A program made the position numbers and the translations under genes. From Sunxiuqinia sp963678245 (GTDB taxonomy: Bacteria > Bacteroidota > Bacteroidia > Bacteroidales > Prolixibacteraceae): 64,000 bases of DNA. The notes beneath the pieces were generated by a model. It did no database searches, was not told the DNA's origin, and saw only the letters and a program-made list of their open reading frames with translations. Positions 9,463 through 18,956 of this stretch are shown here, in pieces. Location: contig OZ223309.1 of the NCBI GenBank assembly GCA_965140765.1, forward strand, positions 1,488,001 through 1,552,000, read 5' to 3'. Position 1 is the stretch's first letter; every line of letters starts with the position of its first letter.

Positions 9463-9542
9463 CTTTGGTTCTGGCTCTGTATCTTTACAGCTTGAGTTTG
9501 TCTAAAACTTATCATGAATCAGCAGGAGTAGTTCATTTTTAA
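9447..9542 (+). CDS. Possible 31-residue signal-peptide-like small protein or gene remnant
   Basis: Short open frame: MKTFSSLVLALYLYSLS followed by LSKTYHESAGVVHF and a stop. The charged start and hydrophobic core look like a secretion signal with almost no mature protein. It stands alone between SusD and the GH2 gene. It may be the leftover 5' end of a lost envelope gene, a leader peptide or chance. No homologue is recognised. Confidence 0.2.
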   Translation: MKTFSSLVLALYLYSLSLSKTYHESAGVVHF

Positions 9543-9663
9543 GAAGTGCAATGCGATTTTAGCATAGGGGTAACTCAACTATAGTTGTTTATAGAGTAAA
9601 GTATTCTATCAAATTAGTTAATCGATTTTTATCAACTTCGAAAACGGTAATATATCCATAGTT

Positions 9664-12495
9664 ATGATTTTATTCCTCCGAAAAAAGTTAACTCTTACAA
9701 TCCTATCTCTCTTTAGTTTATGCGTTTCAGCTCAACAAACTGAAACAAAATACCTTTCAGGAACTGGTTGCGACCATACTGTTGATTGGCAGTTCTATTG
9801 TACTGATGGTATCCGGTCAGGTGAGTGGACAACCATACCCGTTCCGTCGAATTGGGAGCTTCAGGGATTTGGTGAGTACAATTATGGGCACGTTAAAGAA
9901 GACGAACGCGCCAATGAAAAGGGCTTGTACAAATATGAATTTTCGGTTCCGGCAGACTGGAAGCAACAACAGGTCAATATTGTTTTTCAAGGTTCGATGA
10001 CTGATACAGAAGTGAAAATTAATGGAAAATTAGCCGGACCAATTCATCAGGGAGCTTATTATGAGTTTCGTTACGATATCAGCAAATTGCTGAAGTATGG
10101 GCAATCAAACTTATTGGAGGTTACAGTGGCCAAGCTTTCAGAGAATGAGTCGGTCAATAAAGCCGAACTGCATGGCGATTACTGGATTTTCGGAGGAATT
10201 TTTCGCCCTGTGTTTTTGGAAGCCAAACCCAAAGAAAATATAGAACGCGTAGCCATTGACGCAAAAGCTGATGGCAGTTTTACGGCTGATGTTTTTCTGA
10301 AAAAAAGTCCGAAGGATGGAAAATTGCAGGCACAAGTTCTCACCCTTGACAATCAAAAGATTGGAGAACCTTTTCATGTACCGGTTTCGAAAGAGGTCGA
10401 AAAAGTTAGAGTTCAATCCAAATTAGAGAATATTGAAAGCTGGAACCCGGAAGAACCGAATTTATACCAGATAAAATTTGAGTTGGTTTCAAAAGGAAAA
10501 ACGATTCACGAAACAACGACTCGTTTTGGATTCCGGACGGTTGAGGTTCGTCAGCGCGATGGCATTTATGTAAATGGTGTAAAAGTGAAATTCAAAGGCG
10601 TGAACCGCCACACATTTCGGTCAACTTGTGGACGAGCTTCAAGTAAGGCATTGAGCATTGAAGATGTTGAACTGATTAAATCTATGAATATGAATGCCGT
10701 GCGCATGTCGCATTATCCGCCCGATTCTCACTTTTTGGATGTTTGCGACTCCCTTGGTCTGTTTGTGTTGGATGAGCTGGCTGGCTGGCATGGCAGCTAC
10801 GATGATGTAGTAGGGCCGAAACTGGTCAAAGCAATGGTGACAAGTGATGTGAATCACCCTTCGATTGTGATGTGGGATAACGGAAATGAAGGCGGTCACA
10901 ATCCGAATTTTGATTCCTTGTTCGCACAGTACGATATTCAAAAGCGAGTGGTTATTTACCCTTGGATGGAGCACAATGGAATAGCAACGCAGCACTATCG
11001 TGGTTATAATTACGGTGCCGGAACATTTTGGAACGGCCCGCTAATTACATTGCCTACCGAGTTTTTGCACGGAATGTATGACGGAGGCCATGGAGCCAGC
11101 TTGTATGATTATTGGGAATATATTTGGAACAAACCCAAGGCAGCAGGTGGCTTCCTCTGGGATTTGTTAGATCAGGGAATTTTACGAACCGATAAGGATG
11201 GTGAAGTCTATGACACTGACGGTAATCATGGTGCTGACGGTATTGTGGGGCCAAAGCTGGAGCGTGAAGGTAGCTATTTTGCCATCAAAGAAATTTGGTC
11301 GCCGGTTAAACTGGAAGATCTTGAAATTACTGCCCAATGGGATCAAAAAATCGAAATTGAGAATCGCTACATATACACAAATCTAAAAACGTGTTCCTTT
11401 AGTTATCAACTGGTAAAACTGCCGTTGCCATCGGAAGAGGCAGAACTGGAGGAAGTGAACGGAAATATTCCATCTCCGGATTTAGCGCCCAGAAGAAAGG
11501 GGACCCTTGAGATTCCGGTACTAGCCAATTGGACTAAATACGATGTGCTTTATATCACGGCTACTGATCAATACGGCAAGGAACTTTATACCTGGAGTTA
11601 CCCGCTGGTGATTCCGACAGATGTTGTTGCGGAATTGGTGACTAAAGCTACCAGCAATTCGGATTTGTCTTTCACTGAAACTGCTGATTTGCTTCGAATT
11701 AATGCTGGCGAAATTGAGTTTTTAATTGGAAGAAATGACGGCATGTTAAAGAAAGTAACTAATGCCAAAGGGGAAATTCCATTCCACAGCGGACCTGAAA
11801 TCAGTGCTGGGGTTACCGCCTTTAAAAGTCTTACAACAAATACTTATAATGATAGTTTGACCGTTACCTGTTCGTTTGAAACTGAAAAATCAGATTCATC
11901 GCGCATGAAAGAGTTCACCTGGACTTTCTATCCAAATGGCTGGGCAAAGTTGCACTTGTATTATACCTCGCCGCAGTACGATAAGGATTTCGATTACATG
12001 GGCGTTAACTTTAGCTATCCCGAAGAACTCGTTGAGGGAGTTAAATGGTTGGGAAGTGGTCCTTACCGGGTATGGAAAAACCGCATGCACGGAGTCGAAC
12101 TTGGAATTCATCAGAAGGACTATAACAATACAATCACAAGTGTCAGTCCAATTATTTATCCCGAATTTAAAGGCTACCATGCCAATTTGTATTGGGCAAA
12201 AATTGAGTCAACAGAACAATCCTTTACGGTGGCTACTTCAACTGACAATGTCTTCCTGAGGTTATATACCCCTGCGCAACCTGATCCATTTGATCCACGT
12301 GTTGTTCCAGCTTTCCCGGAAGGAGATATATCTTTTATGCAGGCCATTCCGGCTATTGGATCAAAAACTAACGAACCCTCGAATATGGGGCCATCGGGTC
12401 AAAAGAATAAATTTTTCGATTACGGACCATTTGATGACTGGCGGATTCGCAGTCAACAAATGACACTTTATTTCAATTTTTCTATAAATCAATAA
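9664..12495 (+). CDS. GH2 family beta-glycosidase, LacZ-like multidomain, secreted
   Basis: 943 residues. Hydrolyses a beta-linked terminal sugar, most likely beta-galactoside or a relative. A signal peptide ends near CVSAQQ. Domains in order: sugar-binding jelly roll (about 30-190, VPSNWELQGFGEYNYGH), Ig-like (about 195-295), TIM barrel (about 300-560) and C-terminal beta-sandwich like the LacZ small-chain domain (WLGSGPYRVWKNR). The predicted acid/base is Glu409 in DNGNEGG; the nucleophile is Glu466 in LPTEFLHG. It is the first enzyme gene after SusD and lies 12 bases before the next gene. A close paralog is encoded at 44763-47522. Family firm, substrate uncertain. Confidence 0.9.
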   Translation: MILFLRKKLTLTILSLFSLCVSAQQTETKYLSGTGCDHTVDWQFYCTDGIRSGEWTTIPVPSNWELQGFGEYNYGHVKEDERANEKGLYKYEFSVPADWKQQQVNIVFQGSMTDTEVKINGKLAGPIHQGAYYEFRYDISKLLKYGQSNLLEVTVAKLSENESVNKAELHGDYWIFGGIFRPVFLEAKPKENIERVAIDAKADGSFTADVFLKKSPKDGKLQAQVLTLDNQKIGEPFHVPVSKEVEKVRVQSKLENIESWNPEEPNLYQIKFELVSKGKTIHETTTRFGFRTVEVRQRDGIYVNGVKVKFKGVNRHTFRSTCGRASSKALSIEDVELIKSMNMNAVRMSHYPPDSHFLDVCDSLGLFVLDELAGWHGSYDDVVGPKLVKAMVTSDVNHPSIVMWDNGNEGGHNPNFDSLFAQYDIQKRVVIYPWMEHNGIATQHYRGYNYGAGTFWNGPLITLPTEFLHGMYDGGHGASLYDYWEYIWNKPKAAGGFLWDLLDQGILRTDKDGEVYDTDGNHGADGIVGPKLEREGSYFAIKEIWSPVKLEDLEITAQWDQKIEIENRYIYTNLKTCSFSYQLVKLPLPSEEAELEEVNGNIPSPDLAPRRKGTLEIPVLANWTKYDVLYITATDQYGKELYTWSYPLVIPTDVVAELVTKATSNSDLSFTETADLLRINAGEIEFLIGRNDGMLKKVTNAKGEIPFHSGPEISAGVTAFKSLTTNTYNDSLTVTCSFETEKSDSSRMKEFTWTFYPNGWAKLHLYYTSPQYDKDFDYMGVNFSYPEELVEGVKWLGSGPYRVWKNRMHGVELGIHQKDYNNTITSVSPIIYPEFKGYHANLYWAKIESTEQSFTVATSTDNVFLRLYTPAQPDPFDPRVVPAFPEGDISFMQAIPAIGSKTNEPSNMGPSGQKNKFFDYGPFDDWRIRSQQMTLYFNFSINQ

Positions 12496-12507
12496 GTTAT
12501 TAACATA

Positions 12508-15240
12508 ATGAATCAATCAGTTTCTTATCTGTTAGCGAATAAATGTTTTCTCGTTATTACAATCGCTCTGCTATCTTTTGGATGTGGGCAAAACAAAAAA
12601 GTTAGTCTTGTTTCAAAGCAGCAAAATAGCCGGGAGAAGTATGCTGTTCAAAAATTAAGCAGAGCACTTACAGATGAAGGTTACCAAGTGCACATTACAT
12701 CAAGCCCGGTAAATGAAGAGGCTGCCAGACAAATCTTGGTGGGTAATTTAGGAGATGATATTTTTGAAGCTAGCAACATTCAACAGCCAGATTCGCTATC
12801 GGCAGAAGGGTTTGTTATCAGTACTTCAGCTCAAAATATATACGTGGCGGGAGCAGATGCCACTGGAACGCTGTATGGTTGTATTGAGTTATTTGACCGA
12901 CTAAAATTGACTGGTGAATTGCCTGAGAAATTGAATCTGGTTGATCAACCGGAAATGGTGATGCGAGGAACGTGTATTGGTCTTCAAAAGACAGAATACC
13001 TGCCGGGGCGCACGGTCTACGAATATCCATACACACCCGAAAGTTTTTCATGGTTTTACGACAAGGATCTTTGGATTGAATATTTAGATATGTTGGTCGA
13101 GAACCGCTACAATTCACTTTACTTGTGGAATGGTCATCCTTTTGCCTCGTTGGTGAAATTGGAGGACTACCCATATGCCGTCGAGGTTGATGAGGAAACG
13201 TTCAAAAAGAACGAAGAGGTGTTTGCATTTTTAACTGAAGAGGCTAATAAACGCGGAATCTGGGTGATTCAAATGTTCTACAATATTATTGTTTCAAAAC
13301 CTTTTGCTGAAAAGCATGACATAAAAACACAGGAACGAAGCCGACCAATTACTCCGGTTATTGCAGATTACACCCGAAAATCGATTGCTGCCTTCATAGA
13401 AAAATATCCGAATGTAGGCTTATTGGTGACTTTGGGTGAGGCAATGCACACCATCGATGATGACGTAGAGTGGTTTACCAAAACCATTATTCCAGGAGTG
13501 CAGGACGGACTGAAATCACTTGGAATTAGAGAGGAACCGCCGATTGTTTTACGTGGACATGATACAGATGCAAAACGTGTGATGGAAGCTGCCTTACCTA
13601 TTTATAAGAATTTGTACACGACTTTCAAGTACAATGGCGAATCGCTTACAACTTACGAGCCGCGCGATTCATGGTCGTCTATTCCAACAGCATTAAGTGA
13701 GCTCGGTTCGGTACATATTTCGAATGTGCACATTTTGGCAAACCTGGAGCCTTTTCGTTACGGATCGCCTGATTTTATTCAGAAAAGCGTTCAGGCCATG
13801 CATGAAAAGCAGGGAGCTAACGGGTTACATTTGTATCCTCAGGCTTCTTATTGGGATTGGCCTTATACGGCAGATAAAACCGATCCTCGCTTACTTGAAA
13901 TGGAGCGTGATTGGATTTGGTACCAGGCGTGGGCAAGATATGCTTGGCAAGCAGATAGAGAGAGAGCTGACGAAGTGACTTACTGGAGCTCCAATCTAGG
14001 CAATTTTTATGGTACATCTCAGGGTGGAAATATTCTGGAAGCTTATGAGCAAATAGGAGAAATTGCTCCGAAGTTACTGCGAACTTTCGGAATATCTGAT
14101 GGAAATCGTCAAACCCTGTTACTAGGAATGTTTATGGGGCAGCTGGTTAATCCCTACAAGTATCATGTCTATGAAAACTTTTTGACGTCAAATGGGCCAG
14201 TTGGTGAGATACTGATTGATTATGCTGAAAAGGAGTGGAAAGGCGAGAAGCATGTTGGAGAAACACCACCACAAATTATAAACGAGGTTTTGACTCACGC
14301 CAATGTAGCCGTCGAAGCGATAGAAAGTGCTGCATCTTCGGTTGGAAAAAATGAAGCAGAATTTGAACGGCTTAAAAATGACGTCTATTGTTATGAAGCT
14401 TTCGCCAAATTTTTTGCTGAGAAAGAAAAAGCAGCTGAATTGGTGTTGCGTTATCAGTATTCCGACGATATTGATGATTTAGAAAAAGCCTTACCACATC
14501 TTGAAAAAAGCTTCAACCACTTTAATGACTTGGTAAAATTGACTGAAGAAACTTATTTGTACGCGAACAGCATGCAGACAGCTCAGCGTAGGATTCCTAT
14601 TACCGGGCGGGATGGAAAGAACAAAACATGGAAAGAGTTGCTTCCACATTACCACGATGAATTGGAAAACTTCAGAAGAAATCTGAATATGCTGAAATCA
14701 GAAGATGGGCAGGTTTTTACGAATTTTGAAGCATATAGCCCGGCTGAAGTCACTGTTTTAAATAAAGATGCTAAACGCTATTCTTTAACGAAGGGACAGC
14801 AGGTGTATACCGACAACTCAGCAAAAATCAAAGACGTGGCGCCGGAGTTGGAGAATTTATCAGGTGTCCGTTTTTCCGATGAAGAACAACAAGAGAAAGG
14901 CACTGTCTTGCGGTTTAAAACAGAAGAACCTGTGAAGGTTTTAGTCGGGTATTTCAATACTAACTCATATACAACCTTGAAACCTCCAACATTGGAAACC
15001 AATGCGCATGCCAATGATCGAGGACAAGCAGATATAAAAATAGCTAATGCTATGTTGATTCCCGGCTTATATCCGGTCAATATTTATTCTTATCGCTACG
15101 AATCCGGAGAACATGAGTTAGTCTTGGGAAAAGGACGTGTCCTCGTGCTTGGCTTTATCAATGGCGAAACGAATATTCCAATACATGATGCCGGAGTCGG
15201 AGTAGAAGGAGAGGCCTCTGTAGATTGGTTGTTTTACTAG
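12508..15240 (+). CDS. Large lipoprotein with GH67/GH20-type N-terminal domain and alpha-glucuronidase-like barrel, unassigned glycosidase
   Basis: 910 residues. The lipoprotein signal ends LLSFGC with lipidated Cys26. The N-terminal 120 residues (SREKYAVQKLSRALTDEGY, then YVAGADATGTLYGCIELFDRL) match the small alpha/beta domain that precedes the barrel in GH67 alpha-glucuronidases and GH20 enzymes. A barrel-like part follows (VENRYNSLYLWNGHPF, LVTLGEAMHTIDDDVEW) and a long helical region with ELLPHYHDEL. Acidic candidates include Glu and Asp residues in the LGEAMHTIDDDVE segment, but I cannot assign the catalytic pair. It is co-directional with GH2 and the beta-helix gene. Likely a surface or periplasmic glycoside hydrolase; substrate unknown. 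Confidence 0.6.
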   Translation: MNQSVSYLLANKCFLVITIALLSFGCGQNKKVSLVSKQQNSREKYAVQKLSRALTDEGYQVHITSSPVNEEAARQILVGNLGDDIFEASNIQQPDSLSAEGFVISTSAQNIYVAGADATGTLYGCIELFDRLKLTGELPEKLNLVDQPEMVMRGTCIGLQKTEYLPGRTVYEYPYTPESFSWFYDKDLWIEYLDMLVENRYNSLYLWNGHPFASLVKLEDYPYAVEVDEETFKKNEEVFAFLTEEANKRGIWVIQMFYNIIVSKPFAEKHDIKTQERSRPITPVIADYTRKSIAAFIEKYPNVGLLVTLGEAMHTIDDDVEWFTKTIIPGVQDGLKSLGIREEPPIVLRGHDTDAKRVMEAALPIYKNLYTTFKYNGESLTTYEPRDSWSSIPTALSELGSVHISNVHILANLEPFRYGSPDFIQKSVQAMHEKQGANGLHLYPQASYWDWPYTADKTDPRLLEMERDWIWYQAWARYAWQADRERADEVTYWSSNLGNFYGTSQGGNILEAYEQIGEIAPKLLRTFGISDGNRQTLLLGMFMGQLVNPYKYHVYENFLTSNGPVGEILIDYAEKEWKGEKHVGETPPQIINEVLTHANVAVEAIESAASSVGKNEAEFERLKNDVYCYEAFAKFFAEKEKAAELVLRYQYSDDIDDLEKALPHLEKSFNHFNDLVKLTEETYLYANSMQTAQRRIPITGRDGKNKTWKELLPHYHDELENFRRNLNMLKSEDGQVFTNFEAYSPAEVTVLNKDAKRYSLTKGQQVYTDNSAKIKDVAPELENLSGVRFSDEEQQEKGTVLRFKTEEPVKVLVGYFNTNSYTTLKPPTLETNAHANDRGQADIKIANAMLIPGLYPVNIYSYRYESGEHELVLGKGRVLVLGFINGETNIPIHDAGVGVEGEASVDWLFY

Positions 15241-15358
15241 AATTTGATGGTAATAAATTTAGAGATTTGATGTGGATTGTTAAGTGAAAAGAAGCTAGAT
15301 GTCGGGTAGAAAGTGGAGCAAAAGCCAAATGAGAAGAATTTATTAAACACATAGAACG

Positions 15359-17506
15359 ATGAGTCAAAAACAAAAACGTACAATTTTCTTATTCCTTGCT
15401 TTGTTAGTTCTGCTTTCCATTGGAGGGCGGGCTCAACAAGTTTTTTACGTTGCGCCACACGCAGACGAAAAAGGGGCGGGAACTCTCGAAGCTCCCTTTA
15501 ACTCAATAGATCAGGCGATGGAAGCCGTAGCTAAAGAAAATGTGAGTATGAAGGAAGATATTGTGGTCTATCTGAGAGGAGGAAACTATTCATTAGTGAC
15601 GCCCATCATATTTAGACAAAAAGACTCGGGCATGAATGGTCACAAGGTAATCTATAAAGCTTATCGTGATGAAAAACCAGTGCTAAGCGGAGGTGTCAAA
15701 GTTTCCGGATGGGAGAATGTAGAGGGACATATCTACAAAGCCAAACTGGATAGGGATACCAAGTTAAGATCGTTATTTGTTAACGGAAAAAGAAAACATA
15801 TGGCTGGAACGGATATACCCGTCAGTGGACTTGGAAACTGGGGAAGATTTGAAGTTCAGGGAAATGAACCATGGGCGTTTGGCGCGGGATCTGCCATTGA
15901 TGGGATAAAATTTGCTACCGAAGATATCAAACAGTATAAGAATCCGGAAGACGTCGAGCTGGTTCAGTTTAATGTATGGACTGAGAAAATACTTTGCGCA
16001 AGAGAAATTGAGCAATTTGGAGATACGTCGGTCATCAAACTACAACAACCGTATGGAGCTATTGCTACCTCTATGGCTTGGGCGGGTGCAATTAATTATG
16101 AAAAAGATTTTGTCATTCGAAATGCTTTTGAGTTGTTGGATTCTCCAGGTGAGTTTTATTTTGATCGTAACAAGAAAGAGCTTTATTATTGCAGTGAAGG
16201 TGAAGATATGGCTACGGCAGAAGTTATTGCACCTACTGCTGAAGGGCTGATTCGAATTGAAGGAGATTCAAAAGAGTCACGAGTGAGAAATATTGGATTT
16301 GAGGGAATTACCTTTTCATACGACCATTGGCCGTTAATGAATGTTGCCGGATCTCACGGGTTTGCAGGCATTCAGAGCTTAGGATTAGCCGTCAGGTACG
16401 TTCCCGGAGGAAACTGGCATCCAACGAAGTACAACAGTACCGATGTTCCGAGAGGCAGTGTTCAAGTCGAAAACGCAGAGAATATTTCGTTTGTCCGAAA
16501 CAGGTTTGAAGCAATAAGCTCTGCGATTGCAATCAATTTGGTTAATGACGTCAAAAACAGCAAAGTTGAAGGGAATTATTTCAATGACTTGCTTGGTAAT
16601 GCAGTAAATATTGGTTATACCCAACACTATGAAATTGGAGATGAAGCTAAATCCGCTAAAAGTGCAGAGAATATAAGAATGAATCCTAGGTCTTCTCGGG
16701 AGATGAGCGGTCCCGTAGGTGTCAACCTAGTTAGAGGTCTTAATGATAGTCATGTGAACGCTGATTACGATAACAACCAGTCAGGGAGGCTGGAGGAAAA
16801 ACGCCCCCAGCAACATTATAGAGCAGGAGTCGAAGGGCTCTGCGAACACATCTCAGTGGCCAACAACTACATCCGAAATATTAGTCTGGACTTCAGACAA
16901 GTGGAAGCAATCACTTCTTTTTTTGTTGCCAATACGATTATTGAACACAATGACATTGCAGGAACACCTTATGGGGCAATTACTTGTGGTTGGTGGTGGG
17001 GAAATGCAGAAATTCCGGCCTCAAAGGTTTCAAAAGATAATAGCATTCGTTATAACAAAGCAGGAGATACTCATCAGGTACTCGACGACGGGGGAGTTAT
17101 TTATATGCTTGGAGAACAGCCAGGGTCCAGAATTGAAGGTAATTACGTTTTTAATGGTCCCAGATGTATTTATCCCGATGACGGATCAGCCTATTTGACA
17201 ATTACGCGAAATGTAGTTTATAACCCCAGCTATAAATGGATGTGGCTTCACTTCTGGACTAAAAGGTGCCACGATAATGTGGTGTTTGATAACTACGTCA
17301 AGAATAATCTACTTATGGATAATGGAACAAACAACACCATAGAGAAAACTCATTCATATCGAGAAGAAGAATTTTCGGGTGAGGCACTTAAGATTATTGA
17401 TAACGCCGGAATAGAGGAAGAGTATAAAAATATTATGCCGGAATCAGAGCCCCCGAAAATCAATATTTATCCAGAAGATTTTAAGGAAGGTGATGTTTTT
17501 CATTAG
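15359..17506 (+). CDS. Secreted right-handed beta-helix protein, GH141-like
   Basis: 715 residues. A signal peptide ends GGRAQ (residue 26). The N-terminus FYVAPHADEKGAGTLEAPF is the usual start of secreted parallel beta-helix proteins. A repeated-strand region (about 290-640; VQVENAENISFVRNRFEAIS, VEGNYFNDLLGNAVNIGY, IIEHNDIAGTPYGAIT) forms the helix. Layout and length resemble GH141, whose characterised members are an alpha-L-fucosidase from rhamnogalacturonan II breakdown and a xylanase. An alpha-L-fucosidase role would fit the fucose-type pathway enzymes at 33116-36519, but this is inference. A pectate-lyase-like role is the main alternative. Confidence 0.65.
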   Translation: MSQKQKRTIFLFLALLVLLSIGGRAQQVFYVAPHADEKGAGTLEAPFNSIDQAMEAVAKENVSMKEDIVVYLRGGNYSLVTPIIFRQKDSGMNGHKVIYKAYRDEKPVLSGGVKVSGWENVEGHIYKAKLDRDTKLRSLFVNGKRKHMAGTDIPVSGLGNWGRFEVQGNEPWAFGAGSAIDGIKFATEDIKQYKNPEDVELVQFNVWTEKILCAREIEQFGDTSVIKLQQPYGAIATSMAWAGAINYEKDFVIRNAFELLDSPGEFYFDRNKKELYYCSEGEDMATAEVIAPTAEGLIRIEGDSKESRVRNIGFEGITFSYDHWPLMNVAGSHGFAGIQSLGLAVRYVPGGNWHPTKYNSTDVPRGSVQVENAENISFVRNRFEAISSAIAINLVNDVKNSKVEGNYFNDLLGNAVNIGYTQHYEIGDEAKSAKSAENIRMNPRSSREMSGPVGVNLVRGLNDSHVNADYDNNQSGRLEEKRPQQHYRAGVEGLCEHISVANNYIRNISLDFRQVEAITSFFVANTIIEHNDIAGTPYGAITCGWWWGNAEIPASKVSKDNSIRYNKAGDTHQVLDDGGVIYMLGEQPGSRIEGNYVFNGPRCIYPDDGSAYLTITRNVVYNPSYKWMWLHFWTKRCHDNVVFDNYVKNNLLMDNGTNNTIEKTHSYREEEFSGEALKIIDNAGIEEEYKNIMPESEPPKINIYPEDFKEGDVFH

Positions 17507-17549
17507 ACAGATAGTGAAATTTCAGAGAAAGACGATAGACTATTTTTTG

Positions 17550-17648
17550 ATGAAACAAACCAACGATCAACTTTTTGATTTTATAGATTTTGATCCGGCA
17601 ATTTTTGGAAAGGTAGGAAGTTTAACATACGATTATTTCGATGCGTAG
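17550..17648 (+). pseudogene. Decayed duplicate of the 5' end of the GH31 gene
   Basis: A 32-codon open frame begins MKQTNDQLFDFIDFDPAIFG. The intact GH31 gene at 18957 begins MKQTNYQLFDFMDFDPAMSG: 16 of 20 residues agree, and so does the DNA just before the start (TTTTTGATGAAACAAACC). Similarity ends after about 70 bases, then the frame runs into TAG. The fragment and the intact gene flank the AraC regulator gene. It looks like a remnant of a GH31 paralog or of a local duplication. Confidence 0.7.
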
Positions 17649-17725
17649 GCTACAAAGCTTAGTCCGGCGAAATCTACTGATTTTGATTTTGAAAAAATCA
17701 GTTGTTAACTTCTTCACCTAATTAC

Positions 17726-18712
17726 TTAGCGTTGCGATTTTTTATATTTCCCGGGACTGATTCCGATACGTTGCGAAAAAATGGAAGTAAAATGTTGGAG
17801 TGAGGAAAAACCACAAGCAAAGGCAATGTCCGATAAGCTTTTGTCATTTTTCATTAACTCAATTGCTTTCTCAATTTTTAGGTTGATGATGTAGCTGTTC
17901 GGTGGATAGCCTGATACTTCTTTGACTTCGTTGGTGAATTTAGTTTTACCCATTCCAAACTGATGCGCTAAATCGTCAATAACCCACTTTTTATTCAAGT
18001 CCACATTTATTATTTGGTTGAGCTTTTCGATAAAATTATCCTCATGCTCTGTCTTTTGTTTTATAAAGGAAAGGTTCCGATGTAAATCGATAAAAAGATT
18101 CTCAATAATATTACCAACCATAATTTCAAAGCCACTTTGCTGGGTCGTCAGTTCTTTCTTTAATTCCACAAAGTACTTTTTGAAAATTTTAGCCTTTTTT
18201 ATAACAATGGCACCTTCGTGAATCAACATGTGCCCCAAGCTTTCCTGAAACTCTTTCGATAGTTTTGTCCACGTACCAAGCTGAAGGGGCGTGCTTTCAG
18301 AATACTGTTCGGGCTTAATTACAATCCAGGTGATTTCGCCAATATCCATTTTTCCGGCAGGGCTTCCGTTTAGTTGCCAGGGAGTTGTTATCGAAAGGTT
18401 ATCGGGTAAAAGTTCAATTTCCTTTCCTTCAACTACCCATTTGTATTTTCCACTGTTCACGAAATGAATCTCAATGCCGTCATTTAAGTGAGGTAACATG
18501 GTTGCGTCCATTCTTACCTTTGAAAATTTCATACTCCCATATTGCCTGATATAAGGAGTTGCATTTAACGGACCTGGATTGTCTTTGTGCCACCAAATTC
18601 CCTGGTTTCCAATTTTCTTTTTCGGGTTGAATGTATTGGGTGATGTTAATTTTTTCATGTGAAAGCGATTAGGGATTGGGTCTTTTAAGCCTCCTGTTTT
18701 CAGGCCGATCAT
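17726..18712 (-). CDS. AraC-family transcriptional regulator
   Basis: 328 residues from the ATG ending at 18712; a start at 18658 (MKKLTSPNTF) would give 310 and is also possible. The N-terminal part (about 60-150) is a cupin-like sugar-sensing domain (LPHLNDGIEIHFVNSGKYKW). The C-terminal 100 residues hold two helix-turn-helices, WVIDDLAHQFGMGKTKFTNEV and SLSDIAFACGFSSLQHFTSIF, ending with ISPGKYKKSQR. It is the only - strand gene in the PUL and is divergent from GH31, with a 244-base shared upstream region, so it probably regulates the downstream genes in response to a sugar. Confidence 0.92.
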   Translation of the reverse strand: MIGLKTGGLKDPIPNRFHMKKLTSPNTFNPKKKIGNQGIWWHKDNPGPLNATPYIRQYGSMKFSKVRMDATMLPHLNDGIEIHFVNSGKYKWVVEGKEIELLPDNLSITTPWQLNGSPAGKMDIGEITWIVIKPEQYSESTPLQLGTWTKLSKEFQESLGHMLIHEGAIVIKKAKIFKKYFVELKKELTTQQSGFEIMVGNIIENLFIDLHRNLSFIKQKTEHEDNFIEKLNQIINVDLNKKWVIDDLAHQFGMGKTKFTNEVKEVSGYPPNSYIINLKIEKAIELMKNDKSLSDIAFACGFSSLQHFTSIFSQRIGISPGKYKKSQR

Positions 18713-18956
18713 TCAAAAATAAGAAAAAGAATTTATAGAATCGACCGCCGATTGAAAATGGCATTTTATTTTTATTAAAATTCAGATATTTGATTTCGGA
18801 TTACAATTATTATTGATCTGGTATTTAGAGAAATAGAATCGGATGGATTGTGATTTGAATAGCAAAAACTAACTAATGATTAAAATGATAGGATTGAACT
18901 GATGATTTTGACAATAATTTACTGCTGTCATTTATTCGTTAAAGAAATAATTTTTG

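Larger units (their letters stand above)
9290..9663 (+). other. 374-base gap between SusD and GH2: terminator, palindrome and probable promoter region
   Basis: Contains a perfect 32-base palindrome close behind SusD (9324-9355), a 16-base palindrome (9447-9462) that is also the start of a 31-codon open frame, and a related half-site GAAAACGG at 9640-9647, 17 bases before the GH2 start. I see no full Bacteroidota promoter. It probably separates the SusC/D unit from the enzyme unit. Confidence 0.5.

Noticed and set aside
17676..17702. Hairpin ACTGATTTT/AAAATCAGT after the GH31 fragment
   Set aside because: The stem is short and almost all A/T. It could be a weak terminator of the AraC gene but is not distinct from background.
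17507..18956. Mobile element as the cause of the GH31 duplicate
   Set aside because: No transposase, terminal inverted repeats or target-site duplication is visible around the fragment or the AraC gene.
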